A stretch of 64,000 bases of DNA from Mycetocola_A sp015752285 (GCF_015752285.1 NZ_JADOUY010000003.1:372001-436000); one strand, 5' to 3'; shown: positions 24,466-33,216, counted from the stretch's first letter. The notes: generated from the sequence alone by a model not told the origin. A program made the numbers and translations.

Positions 24466-25955
24466 CCACATACATCAACCACTTCATCGGGGGAGCGAGC
24501 GCCGAAGGCGAGTCCACTCGCACTGCGCCGGTCTACAACCCGGCAACCGGAACCGTCGAGAAGGAGGTCCGACTCGGCAGTGTCGCCGATGTCGACACCG
24601 CCGTCCAGGCCGCGGCCGCGGCTTTCCCCGGCTGGCGCGACGCGTCACTGGCCAAGCGGCAGGCCGTCATCTTCGCCTTCCGCGAACTCCTCAACGCACG
24701 CAAGGGCGACCTCGCCGAAATCCTCACGGCCGAGCACGGAAAAGTCCTCTCGGATGCCGGCGGTGAGATCGCCCGCGGACTCGAGGTCGTCGACTTCGCC
24801 GCCGGGATGCCACACCTGCTCAAGGGCGAATACTCCGAAAACGTCTCAACCGGCGTGGATGTCTACTCGGTGAAGCAGCCGCTCGGCGTCGTCGGGATCA
24901 TCAGCCCGTTCAACTTCCCGGCCATGGTGCCGCTCTGGTTCTTCCCGATCGCCCTCGCAGCCGGAAACACCGTCGTGCTGAAGCCGAGTGAGAAGGACCC
25001 GTCGGCCGCCGTGTGGATGGCCGAACTCCTGAAAGAAGCGGGACTGCCCGACGGGGTGTTCAACGTCGTGCACGGCGACAAGGAAGCGGTCGACGCGATC
25101 CTCGAGCATCCCGTCGTCGAGTCCGTCTCGTTCGTCGGCTCGACCCCGATCGCCCGCTACATCTACGAGACGGCGGCGAGGAACGGCAAGCGGGTGCAGG
25201 CGCTCGGTGGTGCGAAGAACCACATGCTCGTGCTTCCTGATGCCGATCTCGATCTCGCGGCTGACGCAGCAGTGAACGCCGGGTTCGGTTCTGCGGGGGA
25301 GCGGTGCATGGCGATCAGCGTGCTGCTCGTCGTCGACACGGTCGCGGACGACCTTGTCGCGCGGATCGCCGAACGGATGTCGACCCTGCGAACAGGGGAC
25401 GGCAGGCGGGGCTGCGACATGGGCCCGCTCATCACCGAAGTCCACCGCGACAAGGTGGCCTCGTACGTCGATGTGGCACTCGCGGACGGGGCGACGGTCG
25501 TCGTCGACGGGCGCGATCCCGAGGTCGACGGCGATGCCGGCGGATTCTGGTTCGGTCCGACGCTCATCGACAATGTCGCCACCTCGTCCGCCGTGTACTC
25601 CGACGAGATCTTCGGCCCGATCCTCTCCGTGGTCCGGGTGTCGAGCTACGCGGACGGGCTGAGGATCATCAACGGCAGTCCGTACGGCAACGGAACGGCG
25701 ATCTTCACGAACGACGGTGGAGCGGCCAGGCGGTTCCAGCGTGAGGTCACCGTCGGCATGGTCGGCATCAACGTGCCCATCCCCGTTCCTGTGGCGTACC
25801 ACTCGTTCGGCGGCTGGAAAGCGTCCATGTTCGGTGATTCGAAGGCATACGGGCCGCAGGGCGTGTCGTTCTTCACCCGCGAGAAGGCGATCACCAGCCG
25901 TTGGCTCGATCCCAGCCACGGTGGAATCAACCTGGGCTTCCCCGAACACGACTGA
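24462..25955 (+). CDS. mmsA: CoA-acylating malonate/methylmalonate-semialdehyde dehydrogenase
   Basis: A 497-residue aldehyde dehydrogenase. The catalytic Cys is in GSAGERCMAI (C282). The usual general-base Glu motif is replaced by LGGAKNHMLVLPD, the hallmark of MmsA enzymes that pass the acyl group to CoA. It should make acetyl-CoA and CO2 from malonate semialdehyde, completing beta-alanine use. SPFNFPAMVP lies in the NAD site. The ATG at 24462 overlaps the aminotransferase stop (ATGA). A 12-bp hairpin follows the gene. Confidence 0.92.
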   Translation: MTTYINHFIGGASAEGESTRTAPVYNPATGTVEKEVRLGSVADVDTAVQAAAAAFPGWRDASLAKRQAVIFAFRELLNARKGDLAEILTAEHGKVLSDAGGEIARGLEVVDFAAGMPHLLKGEYSENVSTGVDVYSVKQPLGVVGIISPFNFPAMVPLWFFPIALAAGNTVVLKPSEKDPSAAVWMAELLKEAGLPDGVFNVVHGDKEAVDAILEHPVVESVSFVGSTPIARYIYETAARNGKRVQALGGAKNHMLVLPDADLDLAADAAVNAGFGSAGERCMAISVLLVVDTVADDLVARIAERMSTLRTGDGRRGCDMGPLITEVHRDKVASYVDVALADGATVVVDGRDPEVDGDAGGFWFGPTLIDNVATSSAVYSDEIFGPILSVVRVSSYADGLRIINGSPYGNGTAIFTNDGGAARRFQREVTVGMVGINVPIPVPVAYHSFGGWKASMFGDSKAYGPQGVSFFTREKAITSRWLDPSHGGINLGFPEHD

Positions 25956-25975
25956 TCACTCTCACTCGCAAGCTC

Positions 25976-26010
25976 ACGGCTCCCCGCCGCTATACCCAGC
26001 GGGGAGTCGT
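25976..26010. terminator. Hairpin between convergent mmsA and LysR genes
   Basis: A 12-bp stem with one G-T pair (25976-25987 with 25999-26010) and an 11-base loop. There is no T-run. It overlaps the 3' end of the LysR gene and could act as a shared terminator. Confidence 0.5.
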
Positions 26011-26943
26011 GAGCGGTGTCGGGTCTTCGACCGGCTGATGCGCTCGCTGCACCGCCACCGCCTCACGCTGAAGGGCGTCTGCGACCGTGCGGACGGCGAG
26101 CCGCTCCGCCTTGTCAGGGCGCAGCAACGCCACGATGTGGCGAGACATGTCGACGCCGGTCAGCGGTCGGGTAACGATTCCGCGCTCATGACCGGATGCC
26201 GTGAATCGCGGAATCATGCTGATCCCGATGCCGGCAGCAACCAAAGCCTCGGTGATTCTGTTGTCTGTCACCCGTTGCACGACGTCGAGCGCGGCACCGG
26301 TGACGGCTTCGATCTCGTGCAGGAGCCGGTCGAACGGGTACCCCTCCGGCACGCCGATCCAGGGTTCGTCGACGAGATGTTCCGGCGTGAGCACATTCAG
26401 CCCGGCCAACCGGTGACCGACCGGAAGCGCGATGTCGAGCGGTTCACTGAGAAGGTAGACGTTCCTGAGTCCCCGACCGCTCCATGACCGGCTCCCGGGT
26501 ACCGAGTGGGCCAGGACGATATCGAAGTCGGCGGTCAATGCAGGAAAGTCCTCCGTCTCCGGGTCGCGGTCCATCAGCGTCACGGCGAGACCGGGAGTGG
26601 ATGCGAGGGAGGCGAGGACATTGGGCATGAGCATTTGCCCTGCGGTCGGGAAGGTCGCGACGCTCACCGTCCCTGTCGGGTCATTGCGATAGCGGTCCCA
26701 GACCGCTCCTGCCCTGTTCAGCGCGACGGCGATGTCTGCTGCGCTCCTCGCCAGTGCGCGCCCCGCGTCGGTGAGGACGATGCCACGACCGCTGCGCTCG
26801 GTCAGCGGAAGGCCGGCTTCACGCTCGAGCACCTTCAACTGCTGGGAAACCGCAGACGGGGTGCGGTGGGTGGCGACCGCGACGGCGTGAATGCTGCCGC
26901 GATCGGCGAGCTCGCGGAGCAGATCGAGGCGGCGCACATCCAT
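25990..26943 (-). CDS. LysR-family transcriptional regulator
   Basis: A 317-residue LTTR. The N-terminal winged helix (LLRELADRGSIHAVAVATHR, then SAVSQQLKVLE) is followed by an effector domain with the typical ATFPTAGQ start. The gene converges on mmsA. Its ATG at 26943 is preceded by TAGTAT and six bases, a leaderless promoter. It may be a second regulator of the catabolic operon or control the small membrane protein and pyrE side; no sequence evidence decides. Confidence 0.9.
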   Translation of the reverse strand: MDVRRLDLLRELADRGSIHAVAVATHRTPSAVSQQLKVLEREAGLPLTERSGRGIVLTDAGRALARSAADIAVALNRAGAVWDRYRNDPTGTVSVATFPTAGQMLMPNVLASLASTPGLAVTLMDRDPETEDFPALTADFDIVLAHSVPGSRSWSGRGLRNVYLLSEPLDIALPVGHRLAGLNVLTPEHLVDEPWIGVPEGYPFDRLLHEIEAVTGAALDVVQRVTDNRITEALVAAGIGISMIPRFTASGHERGIVTRPLTGVDMSRHIVALLRPDKAERLAVRTVADALQREAVAVQRAHQPVEDPTPLTTPRWV

Positions 26944-26955
26944 GTAGAAATACTA
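26941..26955 (-). promoter_or_regulatory. -10 element of a predicted leaderless promoter
   Basis: TAGTAT on the minus strand (26955-26950), six bases, then the LysR ATG at 26943. Confidence 0.6.
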
Positions 26956-27065
26956 CCGAATTGTCCAAGATATGTTCGCTTGTGCTGAACGATCGCATCC
27001 GGTTGTCTAGAGAGGTATCCAAACGGTCGCTCTGCCCGTTCACCCCGAGAAAGGACTGGAATCCT

Positions 27066-27188
27066 ATGTTCGTATTCTTCGCTGGAATTGCAGCCCTCAG
27101 CGTTGCCGCCATCGTCGGCAGCCTCGTGGTGGCGAAGCGGGACGGCTACCGCCAGGTGCCGTCGCGCACCTACGCTCTGCTGCCGTAA
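27066..27188 (+). CDS. Small single-helix membrane protein
   Basis: A 40-residue protein: one hydrophobic helix (about residues 2-22, GIAALSVAAIVGSLVVAKR) and a short basic tail DGYRQVPSRTYALLP. A GAAAGGA sequence lies about ten bases before the ATG at 27066. Codon usage is GC3-rich from the third codon on. I recognise no family. It stands alone between the LysR and pyrE genes; function unknown. Confidence 0.6.
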   Translation: MFVFFAGIAALSVAAIVGSLVVAKRDGYRQVPSRTYALLP

Positions 27189-27300
27189 AGACAGCACGAC
27201 GCGGATTCCGCGCCCTTCCCTTGATCCCGCAGCGCCAGATGCGGTCGTATCTCGGGAGCGGCGCGGTTCTCGCGTTAACGCCCGTTCGGCGAGTCCTCGC

Positions 27301-27314
27301 TAAACTTGCCTGCG
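27301..27314 (+). promoter_or_regulatory. -10 element of a predicted leaderless promoter for pyrE
   Basis: TAAACT at 27301-27306, seven bases, then the GTG at 27314. No Shine-Dalgarno sequence is visible. Confidence 0.6.
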
Positions 27315-27862
27315 TGACCGACGCTCGCAAGCAACTCATCGAATACATCGCGGCAGATGCCGTGTTCCACGGGGACTTCACCCTGACCAGCGGAAAGAAG
27401 GCGACCTACTACGTCGACCTCCGCCGGGTCAGTCTCGATCACCGTGTCGCACCGCTGATCGGCCAGGTGATGCTCGACCTCATTGCCGGCGTGCCAGACG
27501 TCGTCGCTGTCGGCGGTATGACGATGGGGGCGGACCCCGTCGCAGCCGCCGTGCTCCACCAGGGTGCAGTGCGTGGACTCGCATACGACGCGTTCGTCGT
27601 GCGTAAGGAACCCAAGGATCACGGCAGGGGCAAGCAGGTCGAGGGCCCCGAGCTCGCGGGCAAGCGCGTGATCGTGCTCGAAGACACGTCGACCACCGGA
27701 GGTTCGCCGCTCGCCGCCATCGAGGCGCTGAAAAAGGTCGGGGCCGAGATCGCCGGAGTCGCCGTCGTCGTCGACCGCAACACCGGTGCCCGCGAGATCA
27801 TCGAAGCGGCCGGGTACCCTTACTTCGCTGCAATCGGTCTCTCCGACCTGGGGCTCGAATAG
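27314..27862 (+). CDS. pyrE: Orotate phosphoribosyltransferase
   Basis: A 182-residue OPRTase. TLTSGKKATYYVDLRR is the orotate/PRPP loop region, VRKEPKDHGRGKQVEG the mobile catalytic loop, and VIVLEDTSTTGGSPLAA the PRPP-binding motif (Asp pair reads EDTSTTGGS). It makes OMP from orotate in de novo pyrimidine synthesis. The GTG at 27314 gives the standard actinobacterial N-terminus. Its stop shares one base with the next GTG. It is near but not part of the pyrimidine breakdown operon. Confidence 0.95.
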   Translation: MTDARKQLIEYIAADAVFHGDFTLTSGKKATYYVDLRRVSLDHRVAPLIGQVMLDLIAGVPDVVAVGGMTMGADPVAAAVLHQGAVRGLAYDAFVVRKEPKDHGRGKQVEGPELAGKRVIVLEDTSTTGGSPLAAIEALKKVGAEIAGVAVVVDRNTGAREIIEAAGYPYFAAIGLSDLGLE

Positions 27863-29601
27863 TGTCAGACGATACCCGCCGTCCGGGGCAGGACGACGAG
27901 AACCCCACCGATCCGCCGACCGGCGAGGGAGAAGTCGTCGGGGCCGACTGGCTGCTCTCGGAGCTCGACCGGGAACAGACCGGGGAGATCGACATCCCGC
28001 GTCGCGCGGCCGCGGAATCGGGCGACGACCGGCCGGCCAAAGCCGGCGACAATCCCGTTCTGGCCTGGTGGCGCGAAAAACTCGTCGCTGCCGATGGCCT
28101 GGTGAATCCGGACCCGCGTCCAGACCAGACGGACGACGACGACGTGGTGTTACCCGAGCCCGGGTGGACCGCGCGATCCAGCTCTGACGGCACCGAGCCC
28201 GGCCTGTTCTCGACTCGGCGCAGGAACTTTGAACCTTCCTCCGTCGACGGTGACCGTCACAGTGACGACGACGGTCGTGATGACGTCGACGGCAGCGCCG
28301 ACGACCAAGGTTGGAGCCTCGGCGCTGAGACCCCGGCAGATGAGCCTGAGACCGGACTGATTCCGGCCGCAGATCCGCCTCTCTTCAAACCACGATCGGC
28401 TCGCGAGCACATCGTGGAAACGCCGGAACCGGTTTCGGCTGCATCCGTGGTCCCTGAACCGGTCGCGTCCCAACCGGTCGCGTCTGAACCGGTCGCGCCT
28501 GAACCGGTCGTGCCTGAACCGGTCGTGCCTGAACCGGTCGCGTCTGAACCGGTCGCGTCTGGCGGAACGGACGATGACGAGAACGACAGCGACGAGAACG
28601 ACGAGGAAACTGCGCCGTTCAGCTGGGCGCTGACCCCGAATGACGAACTCGATCCGGTCGTTCACCGGGCAACGGGCGGCGAGCAGCCGCCGGTGGAATC
28701 CCCGGCGCGAAAGCAGCCGGCACCGGTGCCGCTTGAGACCGGGCAGCCGGACACCGAGGGTGCCGCCGAACCGACCGCGGTGCTCCCGACCGTTGCAGCC
28801 GCATCCGCGTCGCAGGACGGATCTGTGGCCGATGCTGACTCCGGCGAGTCCGCCCCGTCGCGCCGCCGTGCACGCCGGCAGGCCGAACGTCCGGAAGCGC
28901 AACCCATCGTCATCGACGCGGTACCGGACAGCCGGGTCACCCCGGTGAAGCAGGCGAAAGCGCCGAGAGCGGCGCAACCGCCGAAGCCGTCGACATCGCC
29001 TGCTCAGGAGGGGAACGGTCCCGGCAGGAGGAAGCCTCCCCGCGCCCTCGTTCTCGGGGCACTCGCACTCGTCGCGGTCCTCATTCTCGGCGGACTCTTC
29101 TTCCTTGGTTCCCGGCTCCCCGCCCTGCTCGCCGCACCGACCCCGACCGCGTCTGAGACGCCGCCGCCGACGGCATCGGCCACCCCGACTCCGACGGTTG
29201 CGCCCCCGACAGGACCGGCTGCGCTCGGCGAACAGAAATGGACCGCCCTCGCCGGCGGCGAGTGCCTCGATCCGTATTCGACCCCGTGGGCCGAGACCTT
29301 CACGGTCGTGGATTGCGCAGCGGCGCACCCCGCCCAGATGGTGTTCTCGGCACCGGTCAACACTGATCCGGAGGCGACCTACCCGGGTGAGGACGCGATT
29401 CTCGCGCAGATCAACCTGTGGTGCAGCGCACCCGGAGTGCTCGATGCAGACGCTGCGGGCCAGTACTCAGACCTGCAGGTCCAGGGCACGTACCCGGTTT
29501 CCGAGGAGCAGTGGGCAGCTGGCGAACGCACCTATTACTGTTTCGTCAGCAGGTCGAGTGGTGAACCTCTGACCGGTTCGCTCGCTGTGGCGCAGGGCTA
29601 G
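27862..29601 (+). CDS. Membrane protein with septum-formation-like extracellular domain
   Basis: A 579-residue protein in three parts: a long acidic, Pro/Glu/Asp-rich cytoplasmic region (1-390) containing seven five-residue EPVxx/AxEPV repeats, one transmembrane helix (ALVLGALALVAVLILGGLFF), and an external Pro/Thr linker plus a Septum_form-like domain with paired cysteines (GECLDPY, VDCAAAHP, LWCSAPG, YYCFVS). Such proteins are linked to the division site in actinobacteria by annotation only. The GTG at 27862 overlaps the pyrE stop (TAGTG). The disordered tail resembles phosphorylation or scaffold regions. Confidence 0.75.
   Translation: MSDDTRRPGQDDENPTDPPTGEGEVVGADWLLSELDREQTGEIDIPRRAAAESGDDRPAKAGDNPVLAWWREKLVAADGLVNPDPRPDQTDDDDVVLPEPGWTARSSSDGTEPGLFSTRRRNFEPSSVDGDRHSDDDGRDDVDGSADDQGWSLGAETPADEPETGLIPAADPPLFKPRSAREHIVETPEPVSAASVVPEPVASQPVASEPVAPEPVVPEPVVPEPVASEPVASGGTDDDENDSDENDEETAPFSWALTPNDELDPVVHRATGGEQPPVESPARKQPAPVPLETGQPDTEGAAEPTAVLPTVAAASASQDGSVADADSGESAPSRRRARRQAERPEAQPIVIDAVPDSRVTPVKQAKAPRAAQPPKPSTSPAQEGNGPGRRKPPRALVLGALALVAVLILGGLFFLGSRLPALLAAPTPTASETPPPTASATPTPTVAPPTGPAALGEQKWTALAGGECLDPYSTPWAETFTVVDCAAAHPAQMVFSAPVNTDPEATYPGEDAILAQINLWCSAPGVLDADAAGQYSDLQVQGTYPVSEEQWAAGERTYYCFVSRSSGEPLTGSLAVAQG
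28456..28560 (+). repeat. Seven tandem 15-bp in-frame repeats
   Basis: Seven copies of a 15-bp unit like GAACCGGTCGCGTCT encode EPVAS/EPVAP/EPVVP pentapeptides inside the septum-formation-like protein. Being in frame, copy-number changes would lengthen or shorten the cytoplasmic tail without breaking the gene. Confidence 0.92.
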
Positions 29602-29664
29602 CGGACATCCGGATCCGACCCGAACGGACTGAACAGACCCGCGAGGGCGGACACCGCAGAAGAC

Positions 29665-30465
29665 TCAGACGACCTCGGACTCGATCGGGTGGTGCTCGAG
29701 AAGGTCGACGACACCGCCGAGGATCTCCGACGGCCGGAACGGGTACTTGTTGATCTCGGCTTCGTCGCTGATGCCGGTCAGCACGAGGATGGTGTGCAGC
29801 CCCGCCTCGATTCCTGCGACGACATCGGTGTCCATCCGGTCACCGATCATGCCGGTGTTCTCGGAGTGCGCGCCGATCTTGTTGAGTGCCGAACGGAACA
29901 TCATCGGGTTGGGCTTGCCGACGATGTACGGTTCCTTACCGGTTGCCTTCGTGATCAGCGCGGCGATCGCGCCTGTTGCCGGCATGGGCCCGTCGGAACT
30001 CGGGCCGGTGGCATCCGGGTTCGTGGCAATGAATCGTGCGCCCTTGTTGATGAGCCGGATCGCCTTCGTGATCGCCTCGAACGAGTAGTTGCGTGTTTCG
30101 CCGACGACGACGTAGTCCGGTGCCGTCTCGGTCATGATGAAACCGGCCTCGTGCAGTGCGGTGGTGATGCCGGCCTCGCCGATGACGAAGGCCGAACCGC
30201 CGGGCATCTGGTCCTTGAGGAACGCGGCTGTTGCGAGCGCGGAGGTCCAGATGAACTCCTCGGGTACGTCCAGCCCCGAAGACCGCAGTCGTGCACTGAG
30301 ATCACGGGGAGTGAAGATCGAGTTGTTCGTGAGCACGAGGTAGGGCTTGCCCTGGTCGCGCCACTGCTGAAGCAGGTCTGCTGCACCGGGGAGCGGCCGG
30401 TTCTCGTGGACGAGAACCCCGTCCATGTCGGTCAGCCAGCATTCAACTTCATCGCGTCTTGTCAT
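29665..30465 (-). CDS. HAD-IIA family phosphatase (NagD-like)
   Basis: A 266-residue HAD hydrolase. Motif I is LTDMDGVLVHE, motif II LTNNSI, the C2 cap follows, and the last motifs are VGKPNPMMF and GMIGDRMDTDV. Family enzymes dephosphorylate nucleotides or sugar phosphates in the cytoplasm. An AAGGAG site precedes the ATG at 30465. It converges on the septum-formation-like gene and is followed on its other side by mntR. Confidence 0.88.
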   Translation of the reverse strand: MTRRDEVECWLTDMDGVLVHENRPLPGAADLLQQWRDQGKPYLVLTNNSIFTPRDLSARLRSSGLDVPEEFIWTSALATAAFLKDQMPGGSAFVIGEAGITTALHEAGFIMTETAPDYVVVGETRNYSFEAITKAIRLINKGARFIATNPDATGPSSDGPMPATGAIAALITKATGKEPYIVGKPNPMMFRSALNKIGAHSENTGMIGDRMDTDVVAGIEAGLHTILVLTGISDEAEINKYPFRPSEILGGVVDLLEHHPIESEVV

Positions 30466-30512
30466 GAAGCAACTCCTTCGCTCACGGCCAGTTTAGGGGG
30501 ACGGCCCGTCTC

Positions 30513-31151
30513 TCAGGCGCTGAGCCAGATTGCGGTTCGAGCCGGGGCGGCAAGCGAAATCCGTTTCGAGCCGACGGTGAGACCGTCCCCGTTCAACGCG
30601 ACGGTCGTGCCGACATCGATCCCGGATGCTTCGAGCTCGCGCAGCAGGGACGGGTCACGATCGCTGATGCGGACGATCGAGCCGACATGCCCGGCGTCTG
30701 CGTCCGCGAGGAGGACGGCCTTCTCGCGACGCACCGATCCGTCTGCGGCAGGAATCGGATCGCCGTGCGGGTCGCGGTCAGGAAAGCCGAGACGCTCGTC
30801 GATACTCGCCAGCAGTCGGTCGCTGATCGCGTGTTCGAGGACTTCGGCTTCGTCGTGAACGGCGTCCCAGCTGTAACCCATCTCGCGCACGAGCCAGGTC
30901 TCGACCAGTCGGTGGCGCCGCACCACGGCGACGGCAGCAGAGACACCGGCCTCGGTGAGGGTGATGGCCCCGTAGCGCACGTGGGTGACGAGGCCAGCTG
31001 CGGCGAGTTTCTTCACCATCTCGGTGACGGTCGACGGCGCGAGACCCAGCCGGCTTGCGAGCGCTGAGGGCGTGATCGCATCCGACTGCCATTCGGTGTG
31101 GGCATAGATGCACTTGAGGTAGTCCTCGACCACCGGCTTCGACTGCTTCAT
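30513..31151 (-). CDS. mntR: DtxR/MntR-family manganese-dependent repressor
   Basis: A 212-residue metal-dependent regulator: winged helix (ALASRLGLAPSTVTEMVKKL), a metal-binding dimerisation region (HRLVETWLVREMGY, then HDEAEVLEHAIS) and a C-terminal SH3-like FeoA domain. The M of REMGY and E/H residues fit metal sites; Cys is absent, as in MntR-type rather than iron-type DtxR. It lies 24 bases after mntH in the same direction, so it should repress its own operon when Mn2+ is replete. Operators are seen at 32433-32475. Confidence 0.85.
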   Translation of the reverse strand: MKQSKPVVEDYLKCIYAHTEWQSDAITPSALASRLGLAPSTVTEMVKKLAAAGLVTHVRYGAITLTEAGVSAAVAVVRRHRLVETWLVREMGYSWDAVHDEAEVLEHAISDRLLASIDERLGFPDRDPHGDPIPAADGSVRREKAVLLADADAGHVGSIVRISDRDPSLLRELEASGIDVGTTVALNGDGLTVGSKRISLAAPARTAIWLSA

Positions 31152-31175
31152 GGGTTGTCCAGACTATCGGGAGGG

Positions 31176-32441
31176 TCAGGCTGCACCGGTGAACACGAGA
31201 ACGAGGAGCACGCCGTTCAACGTGACGAGAAGGATCGACGCGATGACGCCCGCCGCGGTGGTCTGCCACCGGTTGGCGAAGCTCCCGAGGACACTCGAGC
31301 GCGCGGTGAGCACGACGAGCGGGATGAGCGCGAACGGGATGCCGAACGACAGAACAACCTGGCTGAGAACGAGTGACGTCGTGGGGTCGAAACCGAGCCC
31401 GAGAATGGCGAGCGCCGGGATAAGCGAGATGACCCGGCGAGTGAGGAGCGGGATGCGGATATGGAGCAGACCCTGCATGATCTCCGCGCCCGCGTAGGCG
31501 CCGACCGAGGTCGACGCGAGACCGGATGCCAGGAGGCCGACGGCGAAGAGGGTGGCGACCACGACGCCGAGTGATGTCTCCAGCGCCTGATGGGCTCCCT
31601 CGAGACTGTCGGTGCCCGGCACCCCGGCGAGGTTGGCTGCCGCGAGGAGGAGGATGGCGAGGTTCACGCTTCCGGCGATCACCATGGCGATGGAGACGTC
31701 CCAGCGGGTCACGGTGAGGAGCCGCTGCGTCGTGAGGCCGGCCGCCCTGACCGCGAACCGATCCCGACTGAGTGCTGAGTGGGCGTAGATGGCGTGCGGC
31801 ATGATCGTCGCCCCGAGGATCGACGCGGCGAGCAGGACAGAGTTCGCGTCTTCGAACCGCGGGATGAGACCGGAGGCGACACCGCTGGCATCCGGGGGTG
31901 CGAGAAAGACCCCGACACTGAACCCGACAGCGATGATGACGAGCAGGCTCATGATGACGAACTCGAATGCCCGTGGACCGCGTCTGGACTGGACGGCGAG
32001 CATCACCATCGACACCGAGCCGGTGATGAGGCCCCCGACGAGAAGCGGCAGGTCGAAAAGCAGGTTGAGCGCTACGGCACCGCCGATCACCTCGGCCAGG
32101 TCTGTGGCCATCGCGACGAGTTCCGCCTGGACCCAGTACGCGAGGCGCACGCGGCGTGAGCGCAGCCGTTCGCCGAGGATTTGCGGAAGACTCTTGCCTG
32201 TGACGATTCCGAGTTTCGCCGACAGATACTGGATGAGCCACGCCATGGTGTTTCCGGCGACGACCACCCAGACGAGCAGGTAGCCGTACTGGGCGCCTGC
32301 GGTCATGTTGCTGGCGACGTTGCCCGGGTCGAGGTAAGCGACTCCCGCTACAAGGGCCGGACCGAGCAGCCACAGCAGCCGCGGAGGGCGGGGGAGAGGG
32401 TGCGTTTGCGGATCGGCGAGAGCCGCCGGAGATTTCGGCAT
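31176..32441 (-). CDS. mntH: Nramp-family divalent metal transporter
   Basis: A 421-residue Nramp protein with 11 predicted helices. The metal-binding motifs are VAYLDPGNVASN in helix 1 and TIMPHAIYAHS in helix 6. It imports Mn2+ with protons. The ATG at 32441 lies inside a TTTCGG-N4-CCGAAA palindrome and is preceded by TAAGGT plus six bases, so the mRNA is probably leaderless and the operator covers the transcription start. mntR follows in the operon. Confidence 0.93.
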   Translation of the reverse strand: MPKSPAALADPQTHPLPRPPRLLWLLGPALVAGVAYLDPGNVASNMTAGAQYGYLLVWVVVAGNTMAWLIQYLSAKLGIVTGKSLPQILGERLRSRRVRLAYWVQAELVAMATDLAEVIGGAVALNLLFDLPLLVGGLITGSVSMVMLAVQSRRGPRAFEFVIMSLLVIIAVGFSVGVFLAPPDASGVASGLIPRFEDANSVLLAASILGATIMPHAIYAHSALSRDRFAVRAAGLTTQRLLTVTRWDVSIAMVIAGSVNLAILLLAAANLAGVPGTDSLEGAHQALETSLGVVVATLFAVGLLASGLASTSVGAYAGAEIMQGLLHIRIPLLTRRVISLIPALAILGLGFDPTTSLVLSQVVLSFGIPFALIPLVVLTARSSVLGSFANRWQTTAAGVIASILLVTLNGVLLVLVFTGAA

Positions 32442-32475
32442 ACCGAAACCTTAGCCAGATTTCGGTTCGCCGAAA
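32433..32475 (-). promoter_or_regulatory. Two MntR-type operators over the mntH promoter and start codon
   Basis: TTTCGG-CATA-CCGAAA at 32433-32448 and TTTCGG-TTCG-CCGAAA at 32460-32475 are identical 6-4-6 inverted repeats with centres 27 bp apart. The first contains the mntH start codon in its spacer and the -10 hexamer (32453-32448) touches it. The second lies around -20 to -35. Binding would block RNA polymerase. Assignment to MntR follows from gene context. Confidence 0.75.
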
Positions 32476-32524
32476 AGAACCGGAGGTAGAAAGGCCGGGT
32501 GGGTTGCCTGATCAGCAGCGCGGT

Positions 32525-32537
32525 TAGGGTGGGAACG
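32525..32537 (+). promoter_or_regulatory. -10 element of a predicted leaderless promoter
   Basis: TAGGGT at 32525-32530, six bases, then the GTG at 32537 of the RNA methyltransferase gene. Confidence 0.6.
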
Positions 32538-33187
32538 TGCCAGACCTTCCATCGAATCCCAGCCACGAGCGTTCGACCCACGGCGTCGGTCCCTGGCAGG
32601 GCGACTGGCCGGAAGACGAGTACTTCGACCCGGATCTGCTGATCCACGGAGACACCCGCAACGTCATCGACCGCTACCGGTACTGGAAGCTCGACGCGAT
32701 CGTCGCCGACCTCGACGAACATCGGCATCCGTTCCACGTCGCGATCGAGAACTGGCAGCACGACATGAACATCGGGTCGATCGTGCGCACGGCCAATGCC
32801 TTCGGTGCCGACACGGTGCACATCGTTGGCCGCCGCCGGTGGAACAAGCGCGGAGCGATGGTCACCGATCGCTACCAGCACGTCGTCCACCACGAGGATG
32901 TGGCGGCTCTCGTCGAGTGGGCGCACGGGGAGACCCTTCCTGTCCTCGGCATCGACAACGTGCCGGGATCTGTGCTGATCGAGACATTCTCCCTGCCCGA
33001 ACGCTGCCTCATGCTGTTCGGTCAGGAAGGCCCTGGCCTTTCGGCCGAGGCGCTCGCCGCGTCTGATGCCGTCCTCGAGATCAGCCAGTTCGGATCGACG
33101 CGGTCGATCAACGCATCTGCGGCGGCGGCCGTCACCATGCACGCGTGGGTTCTGCAGCACGTCAGCTTTCCTCCGGCAGGCGGCTGA
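32537..33187 (+). CDS. TrmH/SpoU-family RNA 2'-O-methyltransferase
   Basis: A 216-residue SPOUT enzyme. HVAIENWQHDMNIGSIVRTA is motif 1 (catalytic Arg), LMLFGQEGPGLS is motif 2 and ISQFGSTRSINASAAAAVTM motif 3, forming the trefoil-knot SAM site. It methylates ribose in tRNA or rRNA; the target is not evident. The N-terminal 60 residues (acidic, PDLLIHGDTRNVIDRYRYW) are an extension found in the actinobacterial subgroup. It has a leaderless GTG start and is divergent from mntH. Confidence 0.88.
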   Translation: MPDLPSNPSHERSTHGVGPWQGDWPEDEYFDPDLLIHGDTRNVIDRYRYWKLDAIVADLDEHRHPFHVAIENWQHDMNIGSIVRTANAFGADTVHIVGRRRWNKRGAMVTDRYQHVVHHEDVAALVEWAHGETLPVLGIDNVPGSVLIETFSLPERCLMLFGQEGPGLSAEALAASDAVLEISQFGSTRSINASAAAAVTMHAWVLQHVSFPPAGG

Positions 33188-33203
33188 GCGACAGCAGAGG
33201 GGG

Positions 33204-33216
33204 TAGCGTGATGCCA
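33204..33216 (+). promoter_or_regulatory. -10 element of a predicted leaderless promoter
   Basis: TAGCGT at 33204-33209, six bases, then the ATG at 33216. Confidence 0.55.

Noticed and set aside
28456..28560. Short regular repeats as a possible CRISPR
   Set aside because: Units are contiguous 15-bp codon repeats with no spacers and lie within a coding frame.
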